Part shown: piece after piece, positions 55,987 to 64,000 of the stretch
Layout of the letters: each line of letters opens with the position of its first letter
Position numbering within the stretch: the first letter of the stretch is position 1
Source: DAISKN01 sp963716925
GTDB taxonomy: Bacteria; Acidobacteriota; Vicinamibacteria; Marinacidobacterales; SMYC01
DNA: 64,000 nucleotides
Assembly (NCBI GenBank): GCA_963716925.1
Contig: CAVQUX010000010.1
Span: 1,550,001 to 1,614,000, forward strand
Direction: 5' to 3'
The notes under the pieces: generated by a model
Told to the model about the DNA's origin: nothing
Database searches by the model: none
The model's input: only the letters and a program-made list of their open reading frames with translations
Translations under genes and position numbers: made by a program

Positions 55987-56069
55987 GTCGGGAAGTCTTC
56001 TCGAAGAAGGCCATCATAGAAGAGGGCCTTCGAAATTGCACCCGCTTGGCGCGATCGGGAAGGCGTGCT

Positions 56070-56075
56070 TATAGT
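56070..56075 (+). promoter_or_regulatory. TATAGT -10-like element upstream of the sensor kinase
   Basis: TATAGT lies 6 nt before a GTG codon (56082) that opens a 40-codon frame running into the sensor kinase start. It is the only good promoter-like element ahead of the kinase gene. Confidence 0.35.
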
Positions 56076-56081
56076 GGCCGC

Positions 56082-56204
56082 GTGACGGACTTGGACGAAG
56101 CCCGACTCCATTCGGACGTCGAGCTCCAGGTCCAGCCGTGCGTCCCAGACGCTCTTCCACGCCAAAACTCGGGCGTGGTAATCTGGCTCTTCCGTTGCGC
56201 CTGA
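56082..56204 (+). CDS. Possible 40-codon leaderless upstream frame
   Basis: GTG 56082 after TATAGT-GGCCGC opens MTDLDEARLHSDVELQVQP and ends at TGA 56204, overlapping the start of the sensor kinase in another frame. The product has no recognisable family. It could be a small protein, an upstream frame coupling translation to the kinase, or chance. Support is only its start-site context. Confidence 0.25.
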   Translation: MTDLDEARLHSDVELQVQPCVPDALPRQNSGVVIWLFRCA

Positions 56205-57970
56205 GATCGTTCTGGAAGCTGGGTCTCACCCACCTGTTCCTTTTGCTTCTCGCGCTCGCCTCTCTCTCTGTCTACACGCTGCGTACGTGGAGGCGGAGCG
56301 TTCTCGAGGGCGCCTACCAGCACCTCGACGCGATCGCGCGCCTCGCGGAGAGTCGGCCGCCTTCGAGCGGGGACCGCGAATCGCTCGGCGCCTGGGCGGA
56401 ATGGATCTCCGAGAGCGGGACCCGGGTGACGGTGGTGAGCCGGGACGGCACGGTGCTCGCCGACTCCGACGAAGATCCGGCGAGTATGGAGAACCACGCC
56501 GACCGGCCGGAAGTGAAGGCGGCATGGATCGAGGGCCGGGGAAGGGCGACGAGGCTCAGCCAGACGGTGAGACAGGAGCTCGCGTACCTGGCGGTTCGCG
56601 TTTCCTGGGCGCCGACCGGTCCCGTGGTATTGCGCCTCGCCGTACCGCTCCGCGCGGTGTTTCAGGTCGCCGGCGATTTTAGCGCTCCCCTGGCCGCCAT
56701 CCTGATTCTGGCTCTGGCCATCGGAGGAGGAGTGGCCTTCGGCATGTCCCGGCGCTACTCGGAGCGGATGGTCCGTCTGAAATCCTTCCTGCAAAGAGTG
56801 GCGGAAGGAGACTTCCGCGCGGAGCCCGTCGGCGAGGGAGGGGACGAGCTCGCGGAGCTCCAGGGATCGCTCAACCAGGCAATCGAGCGGCTCGCCCGAT
56901 CCATGCGCCTGCTCGAAGACGAGCGCAACCAGTCCGCGGCCATCCTCTCCTCGATGTCGGAGGGTGTGGCGGTCGTGGACCGGGACGAGCGCATCCGGTA
57001 CTCGAACCCCGCGTTTCGCCGCGCGCTCCACACGGGTCGAGAGCAGACTTTCGAGGGCCGGCGGCTGGTGGAGGTCACGCGGCAGAGCGAGATTCTCGCC
57101 ATGGTCCAGGGAGTCTTGAAAGGCGGAGATCGCAGCGAGGCCGAGATCGCGACCGCCGGCCTGAAGCCGCGGCACTTCCTGGTGCGCGCCGCTCCCGCGG
57201 GCGAGACCGGCGCGGTGCTCGTGGTCCTGGACATCACCGAGATCCGGCGCCTGGAGCGCGTGCGGCGGGACTTCGTCGCGAACGTCTCGCACGAGCTGCG
57301 CACGCCGTTGACCGCGATCCAGGGCTTCGCCGAGACGCTCCTCCGGGGCGCTCTCGACGAGCCCGAGAACAGCCGGAGATTCGTCGAGATCATCCGCGAC
57401 CACTCGTGGCGCCTCGCGCGCCTCACCGAGGACCTGCTCAAGCTCTCGCGCATCGAGGCGGGGAAGCTCGAGCTCGAGCTCCGCCCGATCTCGGTCGGGA
57501 ACCTGCTGGAGCAGTGCACCGAGACCGCGCGATTGAAGCTGACGGAAAAGCGTCAATCGTTGACGGTGTCGGTGTGCGAGCCTCCGCCGCTCGCGAGGGC
57601 GGACTCCCACGCGCTCCTCGACGTGCTCCGCAACCTCCTCGACAATGCGATCCAGTACACCCCGGAAGACGGGCACGTTGCCATCCGGGTGTCTCTCGGC
57701 GGCGCGGCCGGCGCGGAGGAGGTGCGGATCGCAGTCCAGGACGACGGAATCGGGATTCCCGCGAGCAGCCACGATCGCATCTTCGAGCGTTTCTATCGGG
57801 TCGATGCCGCACGCTCGCGGAAAGTCGGGGGAACCGGCCTCGGACTTTCCATCTCGAAGCACCTGGTGGAAGGGATGGGCGGCCGCATCGAGCTCGAGAG
57901 CCAGCTCGGTCGGGGGTCGACGTTCACGGTCGTGCTTCCTCGAGTGACTTCGGACCGGATGCCCGAGTAG
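56138..57970 (+). CDS. PhoR-like sensor histidine kinase
   Basis: A membrane histidine kinase of up to 610 aa. The first helix (HLFLLLLALASLSVYTLRTW) is followed by an extracytoplasmic domain of about 130 residues, a second helix (LAAILILALAIGGGVAFGM), a HAMP region and a PAS domain (ILSSMSEGVAVVDRDERIRY). Next come HisKA with His385 (FVANVSHELRTPLTAIQGF) and HATPase_c (N box LLDNAIQYTPEDG, G1 DDGIGIP, G2 GGTGLGLSI). The order matches PhoR, but no phoB partner lies nearby. The start is uncertain: GTG 56138 or TTG 56195, the latter nearer the usual N-terminus (RLRSFWKLGLTHL). Confidence 0.9.
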   Translation: MRPRRSSTPKLGRGNLALPLRLRSFWKLGLTHLFLLLLALASLSVYTLRTWRRSVLEGAYQHLDAIARLAESRPPSSGDRESLGAWAEWISESGTRVTVVSRDGTVLADSDEDPASMENHADRPEVKAAWIEGRGRATRLSQTVRQELAYLAVRVSWAPTGPVVLRLAVPLRAVFQVAGDFSAPLAAILILALAIGGGVAFGMSRRYSERMVRLKSFLQRVAEGDFRAEPVGEGGDELAELQGSLNQAIERLARSMRLLEDERNQSAAILSSMSEGVAVVDRDERIRYSNPAFRRALHTGREQTFEGRRLVEVTRQSEILAMVQGVLKGGDRSEAEIATAGLKPRHFLVRAAPAGETGAVLVVLDITEIRRLERVRRDFVANVSHELRTPLTAIQGFAETLLRGALDEPENSRRFVEIIRDHSWRLARLTEDLLKLSRIEAGKLELELRPISVGNLLEQCTETARLKLTEKRQSLTVSVCEPPPLARADSHALLDVLRNLLDNAIQYTPEDGHVAIRVSLGGAAGAEEVRIAVQDDGIGIPASSHDRIFERFYRVDAARSRKVGGTGLGLSISKHLVEGMGGRIELESQLGRGSTFTVVLPRVTSDRMPE

Positions 57971-57998
57971 GCGGCGGACGTCTGGAGGCGCCGCGTCC

Positions 57999-60527
57999 AT
58001 GCAGACACTCGCCGATCTCGTCTCCCGAATGGAGCAGCTGGGAGAGAACGAGGCCGTCGTCTACCACGACGGCCTCCGCACGCGGAAATGGAGCTACCGC
58101 GAGCTCCTGCGCGCGATCGCGGGCGTCGCCCGAGAGCTGAAGTCTCTCGGTCTCACCGCCGGCGACCGCGTGCTCCTCTGGGGAGAGAACCGTCCCGAGT
58201 GGCTCGCGGTCTTCTGGGCCTCGGTCTCCTGCCGCATCGCGCTCGTGCCCGTCGATTTTCGATCCTCGAAGGACTTCGTCGCGCGGGTGCAGCAGGACGT
58301 CGGCGCGAAGCTTCTGATCCATGGGGCGAGCGTCGAAGCCGAAGGCCTCGGCCTTCCGCGCCTCGACTTCGAGGCGGTGTCGCGAATGCGGTCGGAATCG
58401 CCGATCGCGCTCGAGGGCGTGGGGCCTGAAGACATCGTACAGATCCTCTACACTTCCGGAACCACCGGCGAGCCGAAGGGAGTCGTGCATCGGCACCGCC
58501 ACCTGGCGCCGAACCTCGCTCCCATCCAAGGGGAGATCCGGAAGTACGGAGCGCTCGCGCGCCCGTTCCAACCCGTCCGGTTCCTCGACCTCCTGCCGCT
58601 GAGCCACGTGTTCGGCCAGTTCGCGGGACTCTACGTCCCCGTGTTGATGGGAGGCTCGGTGGTGTTCCTCAAAGCCGTTCACCCCGGCGCCATCCTCGAG
58701 ACGATCCGTCGGGAGCGCGTCTCCGTGCTGATTTCCGTTCCCCGTCTCCTCGAGATCCTGAGACGGGAGATCGAGCGCCGCTTCGACCTCTCCCGGCCTC
58801 CGCTCGAAGGCCGGGGGCTCTGGGGCGGGCTCCGCCGCTTCTTTCGCTACCGGGACGTCCACGCGGCGTTCGGCTTCAAATTCTGGGCGATCCTTTCGGG
58901 CGGAGCGCGCCTTCCGCCGGACGAGGAAGACTTCTGGTTTCGCCTGGGGTTCGTCCTTGTCCAGGGCTACGGCTTGACGGAAACGAGCTCACTCGTCACC
59001 ACGAACCATCCCCTGCATCCGACGAGGGGCTCCGTCGGAAAGATCGTCGGGAGCCAGGAGATCCAGCTCGCCCCGGACGGCGAGATCCTGGTCCGCGGGT
59101 CGAACGTCTCCCTCGAGCTCTTCGGGCGAGAGACTCCGCCCGATGAAGGCGCGGACGTCTGGCTCCACACCGGAGATCTGGGAGAGATGGGGCCGGACGG
59201 GACCCTGTTCTACAAGGGAAGGAAGAAGGACGTGATCGTCGGGCCGGAAGGCCTCAACGTTCATCCCGCCGACGTCGAATCGGCACTCGCGCGCGAGCCA
59301 GCCGTCAAGGAATCCGTGGTCCTCGGACGTCCCACCGAACGGGGTGAGATCGTTCACGCCGTGCTCCTGCTGCGCGACGCCGCCGCGGATCCGCGCGCCA
59401 TCATCGAGAGAGTAAACCGGGAGCTCGAGCATCACCAGCGGATCCGCGAGTGGACGGTCTGGTCCGACGAGGATTTCCCCCGGACGGCGTCGACGTTCAA
59501 GGTCCGCCGGCACGAGGTAGCGAAGGCCCTCGAGCAGCGGACAGGGACTAAGGAAGGCTCGGGCCCTCACGAAGGCTCGAGCGCGGTCCGGGCACTCGTC
59601 GCCGAGAGGCTCGGTCGGTCTGCCGACGAGGTCAGAGGATCGCAGCAGCTCTCGACGGAGCTGGGCCTGAGCTCCATCGACCGAATCGAGCTTCTTTCGA
59701 GCCTCGAGGAGCGCTACGGGGTGGAGCTTCCGGAAACCGAGATGGCGACGGTCGCGACCGTCGACGACCTCGAGCGATGGGTCCATCGCGAGGCGGAGGT
59801 CCCTCGCGCAGCCCTCGAAGAGGGCCAGGATTCGCCCCTTTCCGGGGTGGTGCGCATCGCCCGTCTCCTCCCCGTCAGGTTTCTCCGATTCGCGTTTCTC
59901 GAGACCGTGGTCCTCCCGCTCTGGCGCCGCTACATTCCGCTCACGGTCGAGGGAAATCTGGACGGTGTCGTGGGACCGGTGATATTCGCTCCCAACCACG
60001 CGAGCCACCTCGACACCCTCGCCGTTCTCGCGGCGCTTCCAAAGCGCTTCCGGCATCGCCTAGCGCCGGCGATGTCGCAGGAGTCCTTCGTTCCGTACTT
60101 CGAAGGGACGGGGGGGATGCGCGAGCGGGCGTCCCTCGCGCTCCGGTTCTGGCTGGCCGTCCTCACCCTGAACGTGTTCCCGCTGCCGCAGGCGACGCGC
60201 GGGGTCCGGAGAGCGCTTCAGTTCGCGGGAACCCTCGTGGACTCGGGCTATTCGATCTTGATCTATCCCGAAGGAGCTCGCACCCCGGACGGGAAGATGC
60301 GCGAATTCCGGCCGGGGGTCGGAGTCATGGCAGTGCGCCTCGGGATCCCCGTGGTGCCGATTCACATCCAGGGACTCTACGAGGTCTTCCCGATCGACGC
60401 GAGCTGGCCGCGACCCCGACCCGTGCGGCTCCGCTTCGGATCGCCCGTCGCGATTCACGAGACCGAGGACTTCCGCGAGGCGGCGAAGAGGATCGAGGAG
60501 GAAGTGCGACGCCTCGGCCATGGATGA
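57999..60527 (+). CDS. Acyl-AMP ligase / acyl carrier / PlsC acyltransferase fusion
   Basis: An 842-aa three-part enzyme. Residues 1-520 are an AMP-forming acyl ligase (P-loop YTSGTTGEPKG near 150, GYGLTETSS near 325, then LHTGDLG and YKGRKKDVIV). Residues 530-610 are an acyl-carrier domain whose phosphopantetheine serine is probably Ser559 in LGLSSIDRIELL. Residues 635-842 are an LPLAT/PlsC acyltransferase with FAPNHASHLD and IYPEGARTPDG. Free fatty acid would be adenylated, loaded on the built-in carrier and transferred to a lysolipid, as in bacterial Aas but with its own ACP. There is no membrane helix. It may share a transcript with the histidine kinase, 28 nt upstream. Confidence 0.92.
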   Translation: MQTLADLVSRMEQLGENEAVVYHDGLRTRKWSYRELLRAIAGVARELKSLGLTAGDRVLLWGENRPEWLAVFWASVSCRIALVPVDFRSSKDFVARVQQDVGAKLLIHGASVEAEGLGLPRLDFEAVSRMRSESPIALEGVGPEDIVQILYTSGTTGEPKGVVHRHRHLAPNLAPIQGEIRKYGALARPFQPVRFLDLLPLSHVFGQFAGLYVPVLMGGSVVFLKAVHPGAILETIRRERVSVLISVPRLLEILRREIERRFDLSRPPLEGRGLWGGLRRFFRYRDVHAAFGFKFWAILSGGARLPPDEEDFWFRLGFVLVQGYGLTETSSLVTTNHPLHPTRGSVGKIVGSQEIQLAPDGEILVRGSNVSLELFGRETPPDEGADVWLHTGDLGEMGPDGTLFYKGRKKDVIVGPEGLNVHPADVESALAREPAVKESVVLGRPTERGEIVHAVLLLRDAAADPRAIIERVNRELEHHQRIREWTVWSDEDFPRTASTFKVRRHEVAKALEQRTGTKEGSGPHEGSSAVRALVAERLGRSADEVRGSQQLSTELGLSSIDRIELLSSLEERYGVELPETEMATVATVDDLERWVHREAEVPRAALEEGQDSPLSGVVRIARLLPVRFLRFAFLETVVLPLWRRYIPLTVEGNLDGVVGPVIFAPNHASHLDTLAVLAALPKRFRHRLAPAMSQESFVPYFEGTGGMRERASLALRFWLAVLTLNVFPLPQATRGVRRALQFAGTLVDSGYSILIYPEGARTPDGKMREFRPGVGVMAVRLGIPVVPIHIQGLYEVFPIDASWPRPRPVRLRFGSPVAIHETEDFREAAKRIEEEVRRLGHG

Positions 60528-60533
60528 GGGAGA

Positions 60534-60956
60534 ATGGCATGGATGCCCTGGGAGCATTTTCCCCACGCCGCCGACATGGGGGTCCGCGGGATCGGTCGAA
60601 CGAAGAACGAGGCCTTCGAGGAGGCGGCAAAGGCCTTGGTCGCGCTCACGACCGATCTCGAGCGGGTCTCCCCCAGGGAGAAGGTCGTCGTCTCCCTGGC
60701 CGCTCCCGATGACGAGCAGCTGCTCGTCGAGTGGCTCGACGCGCTGGTTTTCGAGATGGCCACGCGGCGCTTCGTGTTCTCCCGGTTCGAGGTTCGAATC
60801 GAAGGAGGAAAGCTCGAAGGGACGCTCCGGGGTGAGCCCCGGGACGAGAGCCTCCACCCGGTCGGGGTCGAGGTGAAGGGGCCCACCTTTACCGAGCTCC
60901 ACGTCGGAGTCCGAGAGGACGGCCTCTGGGTGGCCCAGCTCATCGTGGACGTCTAG
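60534..60956 (+). CDS. Archease
   Basis: A 140-aa archease (DUF101). The family pattern is present: the N-terminal HFPHAADMGVRGIG with conserved Asp, FEEAAKALVALTTDL, the core LLVEWLDALVFEMATRRFVF, and a C-terminal VEVKGPTFTELHV ending in IVDV with the terminal acidic residue. Archease activates the RtcB ligase by promoting its guanylylation and multiple turnover. rtcB starts 11 nt downstream, which strongly supports the call. It lies 6 nt after the acyl-ligase fusion gene. Confidence 0.94.
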   Translation: MAWMPWEHFPHAADMGVRGIGRTKNEAFEEAAKALVALTTDLERVSPREKVVVSLAAPDDEQLLVEWLDALVFEMATRRFVFSRFEVRIEGGKLEGTLRGEPRDESLHPVGVEVKGPTFTELHVGVREDGLWVAQLIVDV

Positions 60957-60959
60957 AAT
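60954..60959 (+). promoter_or_regulatory. TAGAAT -10-like element of rtcB
   Basis: TAGAAT overlaps the archease stop codon and ends 8 nt before ATG 60968, so rtcB may have its own leaderless transcript besides read-through. Confidence 0.45.
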
Positions 60960-60967
60960 CGCCGCAC

Positions 60968-62398
60968 ATGGACACTTCCCGGTTCCATCGCGTCTCCGAC
61001 ACCGAGTGGCGTGTCAAGCCCCGGGGGAAGATGCGGGTACCCGCCATCATCTTCGCGACGAAGGAACTGATCCAGGGAATGGACGACAAGGTCTACGAGC
61101 AGGTCACGAACGTCGCGACGCTCCCCGGAATCGAGAAGGCATCTTTCGCGATGCCGGACGCTCACTGGGGGTACGGCTTTCCCATCGGAGGGGTCGCCGC
61201 TTTCGATGCCGAGCGGGGCGGCGTGATCTCGGCGGGAGGCGTCGGCTTCGATATCTCCTGCGGCGTACGCACCCTCCTCACCCGCCTGTCCCCCGGTGAC
61301 GTGGAGAACAGACAGAAGGAGCTCGCCGACGCCCTCTTTCGTTCCGTGCCCGCGGGAGTCGGAAGCACCAGCGCCATCCAGCTCGGCCCGAAAGAAATGG
61401 ACGCGATGCTCCGCGGCGGGGCGCGGTGGGCGGTAGCCGAAGGCTACGGGACGAAGCGCGACCTCGAGCACATCGAGGAAGGCGGGGCCGTCGAAGGCGC
61501 GGCGCCTCAAGACGTTTCGGATCGTGCCAAAGCGCGTCAGCGCGAAGAGATGGGGACTCTTGGCTCGGGAAACCACTACCTCGAGGTACAGCGGGTGGCC
61601 GAAATCTTCGACGAGGAGATCGCGCGGGCGTTTGGCCTCTCGGTGGACGGCATCGTGGTCTCCATCCACTGCGGCTCACGCGGTCTCGGTCATCAGATCG
61701 GGACCGACTACTTGAAGCTCATGGTCAACGAGGCTCCGCGCCACGGCATCCAGCTTCCCGACCGGGAGCTCGCCTCGGTGCCCCTGAAATCGGAAGTCGG
61801 TCGGCGCTACCTGGGCGCCATGAGAGCGGGAATCAACTGCGCTCTGGCGAACCGCCAGATCGTGACCCACTTCACCCGCCGGGCATTCGCTTCGATCTTC
61901 GGCGAGATCCCGCTTCCCATCCTGTACGACGTTTCCCACAACACCTGCAAAGAAGAGACGCACCGCGTCGACGGCGACCAGAAACGGCTCTTCGTGCACC
62001 GCAAGGGTGCGACGCGCGCCTTCGGTCCCGGCCATCCCGAGCTTCCCGACTCCATCCGCGCCGCCGGTCAGCCGGTTCTCATCGGAGGCTCGATGGGGAC
62101 GAGCTCGTACATTCTCGCGGGGACCGAAAACAGCATGAGGCTCGCGTTCGGCTCCGCCTGCCACGGCGCCGGCCGCGCGATGAGCCGGCACGAGGCGATG
62201 AAGCGCTGGCGCGGGCGGCAGGTGATCGACGATCTGGCTTCGAGGGGCATCGTGATCCGGAGCCATTCGTCGCGGGGCGTCGCCGAGGAGGCTCCCGGTG
62301 CTTACAAGGACGTGGCGCAAGTGGTGGACGCCGCGGACGCCGCCGATCTCGCCAGGAAGGTGGCGAAGCTCGTCCCTCTCATCTGTATCAAGGGGTGA
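60968..62398 (+). CDS. rtcB: RNA-splicing ligase RtcB
   Basis: RtcB joins 2',3'-cyclic phosphate or 3'-phosphate RNA ends to 5'-hydroxyl ends with GTP and Mn. The 476-aa protein has the conserved blocks MPDAHWGYGFPIGG and AGGVGFDISCGVRTL (metal Asp and Cys), GTLGSGNHYLEVQ, VVSIHCGSRGLGHQIG, YDVSHNTCKEE, and the GSACHGAGRAMSR segment with the histidine that carries GMP, then the C-terminal YKDVAQVVD. All metal ligands I can check are present. It pairs with archease just upstream. In bacteria the system is linked to RNA repair. Confidence 0.97.
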   Translation: MDTSRFHRVSDTEWRVKPRGKMRVPAIIFATKELIQGMDDKVYEQVTNVATLPGIEKASFAMPDAHWGYGFPIGGVAAFDAERGGVISAGGVGFDISCGVRTLLTRLSPGDVENRQKELADALFRSVPAGVGSTSAIQLGPKEMDAMLRGGARWAVAEGYGTKRDLEHIEEGGAVEGAAPQDVSDRAKARQREEMGTLGSGNHYLEVQRVAEIFDEEIARAFGLSVDGIVVSIHCGSRGLGHQIGTDYLKLMVNEAPRHGIQLPDRELASVPLKSEVGRRYLGAMRAGINCALANRQIVTHFTRRAFASIFGEIPLPILYDVSHNTCKEETHRVDGDQKRLFVHRKGATRAFGPGHPELPDSIRAAGQPVLIGGSMGTSSYILAGTENSMRLAFGSACHGAGRAMSRHEAMKRWRGRQVIDDLASRGIVIRSHSSRGVAEEAPGAYKDVAQVVDAADAADLARKVAKLVPLICIKG

Positions 62399-62402
62399 TC
62401 CA

Positions 62403-63885
62403 ATGAACGTGCGCTTCTGGGCGGTCGTCCTCGGTCTACTCTCGGCGGTGCCGGCGGCGGCGCAGGGTCGAGATCTCGATCTCGTTCTCGCCGGCGGACG
62501 GGTGCTCGACCCCGAGACCGGGCTCGACGCCGAGAGAGACGTCGGCATCTCCGCCGGCTCGATCGCCGCCCTGTCCGAGGGCTCTCTCTCCTCGCGGCTG
62601 AAGCCGGGCGGAGTCCTCGTCGACGCGAAAGGGCTCATCGTCGCCCCCGGGTTCATCGACCTGCACGCTCATGGGCAGACGAACCGCGCGAACGAGTTCC
62701 AGTCGAGAGACGGGGTCACGACCGCACTCGAGCTCGAGGGAGGTGTCGGCGACGTGGGAGACTGGATCGCCTCGCGGCGCGGGCGAGCGCTCCTCAATTT
62801 CGGAGCCTCCGTCTCCCACGGAACGGTTCGCGTCCACGCGATGCCCCAGTACGCCGAGAAGGCGAAGGCGCTCGGGGGCTCCGCCGAAGCGGAGGCCGAG
62901 CGCGAGCTCCGGGACGCGCTCTACGCCCCGCTGCCGGAAGAGAGGACCGAAGCCCTGTACCAGCTCTTCGAGAAGGGACTCCGGGAGGGTGGGCTCGGAA
63001 TCGGGATGCCCCACCAGTACTACCCCGGAGCCGATCGCCGCGAGATCTTCCGGGTCTTCGAGTTCGCGTCCGAAAAGCACGTGCCCATCTACACCCACGT
63101 GCGCTCGATTGGCGTCGAGGCCATGCAGGAGGTCATCGCCGACGCGGCCGCCACCGGGGCCTCGCTTCACATCGTCCACGTGAACAGCATGAGCCTCTGG
63201 GAGCTGCCTCTGGTGCTCCAGATCATCGAGGGCGCTCGCAAGAGGGGACTCGACGTAACTACCGAGGCCTATCCTTATACCGCGAGCTCGACCTCCCTCG
63301 AGTCCGCGATCTTCGACGAGGGCTGGCAGGAGCGCCTTCGGATCTCCTACGGGGACATCCAGTGGCAGGACACGGGGGAGAGGCTCACCGAGGAGACGTT
63401 CCGGAAGTACCGGGAGAAGGGCGGAATCGTCATCATCCACCTGATGAAGCCGGAGTGGATCGATTCTCGCGGTCCGCACTCCCTTCGTCATGATCGCCTC
63501 CGACGGGATGCCCTACGCTCCGGGCGCCCATCCCCGATCCGCGGGGACCTTCTCCCGCGTCCTCGGGCAGTACGTCCGGGAGCGCGAGATCCTCGATCTC
63601 ATGGAAGCGGTGGCGAAGATGACGCTTCTTCCGGCGAAGCGTCTGGAAGACGTCGCGCCGGCGATGAAGAAGAAAGGCCGAATCCAGGTCGGGGCCGACG
63701 CCGACGTCACCGTTTTCGACCTGGGAACGATCCGCGACACCGCCGATTTCGAACACGACCTGAGTTTTTCCGTGGGTGTGGTGCACGTCCTCGTCGGAGG
63801 ACAATTCGTGGTTCGCGACTCGCAGTCGGTGAAGGACACGTTCCCGGGGAAACCCGTCCTGGGCCGCTACACCGCCGGGAACTGA
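62403..63885 (+). CDS. Exported D-aminoacylase-like amidohydrolase, one frameshift
   Basis: About 493 aa when joined. ATG 62403 opens a signal peptide (FWAVVLGLLSAVPAAAQG). The amidohydrolase core shows the metal-site HxH in FIDLHAHGQ, a Glu (TTALELEGGV) where D-aminoacylases carry a metal-site residue, then YTHVRS and HIVHVNS histidines and the catalytic Asp in MIASDGMPY. The frame breaks near 63470 and resumes as VRTPFVMIASDGMPYAPG to TGA 63885. Predicted reaction is hydrolysis of N-acyl-D-amino acids or related amides in the periplasm. The start lies 4 nt behind rtcB. The single indel is likely sequence error, since both halves fit together exactly. Confidence 0.85.
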
Positions 63886-63893
63886 GGGGCCGG

Positions 63894-64000
63894 TCAGACC
63901 AGGCTGTGCTTCAGGATCTCCGCGCAGCGGTCGGCCACGACGCGGTGGTCTCCCGGCTCCATCATCCAGACTCCGATCTCGAGACGGGGCTCCTCGGGAG
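63894..64000 (-). CDS. C-terminal end of a gene cut by the window edge
   Basis: Minus-strand frame open from the window end to TGA at 63894. The last residues read PEEPRLEIGVWMMEPGDHRV followed by VADRCAEILKHSLV. It converges with the amidohydrolase gene, 8 nt away. Too little is present to name a family. Confidence 0.5.
   Translation of the reverse strand, partial: PEEPRLEIGVWMMEPGDHRVVADRCAEILKHSLV

Noticed and set aside
52531..56019. Plus-strand open frame of 1162 codons
   Set aside because: It is antisense to the GT-C gene and the JAMM-like gene. The product is charged, repetitive in Glu/Arg and lacks any domain, typical of antisense frames in GC-rich DNA.

Overview
The window is GC-rich, densely coded DNA from a Gram-negative bacterium. 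A GWxTD-domain protein, carboxypeptidase-regulatory-type TonB-dependent receptors, a serine/threonine kinase with PD40 propeller repeats, a VPS10/BNR-repeat secreted protein and an S9 peptidase together look most like Acidobacteriota. That placement is inferred from gene content only. Many genes have a TANNNT hexamer 6-9 nt before the start codon and no Shine-Dalgarno sequence, which suggests widespread leaderless transcription; others have ordinary AGGAGG-type sites.

Layout. 1-7.2 kb: an edge-truncated TonB receptor, a divergent GWxTD/TPR protein and a second TonB receptor ending in a strong terminator. 7.3-14.2 kb: TerC, then an opposing operon (PilZ, aminotransferase, DUF1992, membrane GT-C protein), ispG, a DUF4412-like exported protein and a 40-codon gene for ribosomal protein THX. 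14.3-17.2 kb: 5-oxoprolinase genes pxpA and a fused pxpB-pxpC, facing a small rhodanese lipoprotein whose catalytic cysteine codon is an in-frame TGA. A possible bacterial SECIS hairpin follows that TGA, so this is a candidate selenoprotein and the most interesting item here. 17.3-23.3 kb: a secreted BNR-repeat protein, a GT-C membrane protein and a GT4 glycosyltransferase. 23.3-28.6 kb: an accessory island with a frameshifted kinase, two truncated kinase starts, an ORF6N protein and two toxin-antitoxin pairs.

28.6-41.6 kb: a surface-glycan type cluster with four large GT-C membrane proteins, an MsbA-like ABC exporter, a methyltransferase, an asparagine synthetase and a MazF-like toxin-antitoxin pair. 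41.6-46.8 kb: the conserved trio of TesA-like esterase, YbbA-like ATPase and YbbP-like permease, then a pirin. 46.8-56 kb: a DUF4143 ATPase behind a long palindrome, an S9 peptidase, a tandem HtrA pair (one active, one with the catalytic Asp lost), a NarL-type regulator, a possible secreted JAMM-like protein and another GT-C protein. 56-64 kb: a sensor histidine kinase, a fused acyl-AMP ligase/ACP/PlsC protein, the archease-RtcB RNA-ligase pair and an exported N-acyl-D-amino-acid-deacylase-like amidohydrolase.

Sequence caution: single-base frameshifts cluster in six genes (two TonB receptors, ORF6N, kinase, ABC exporter, amidohydrolase), about 16 in all, while the remaining genes read cleanly. 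Those six products are reconstructed across frames. Seven GT-C proteins occur in the window, and five share a similar-looking beta-rich accessory domain.
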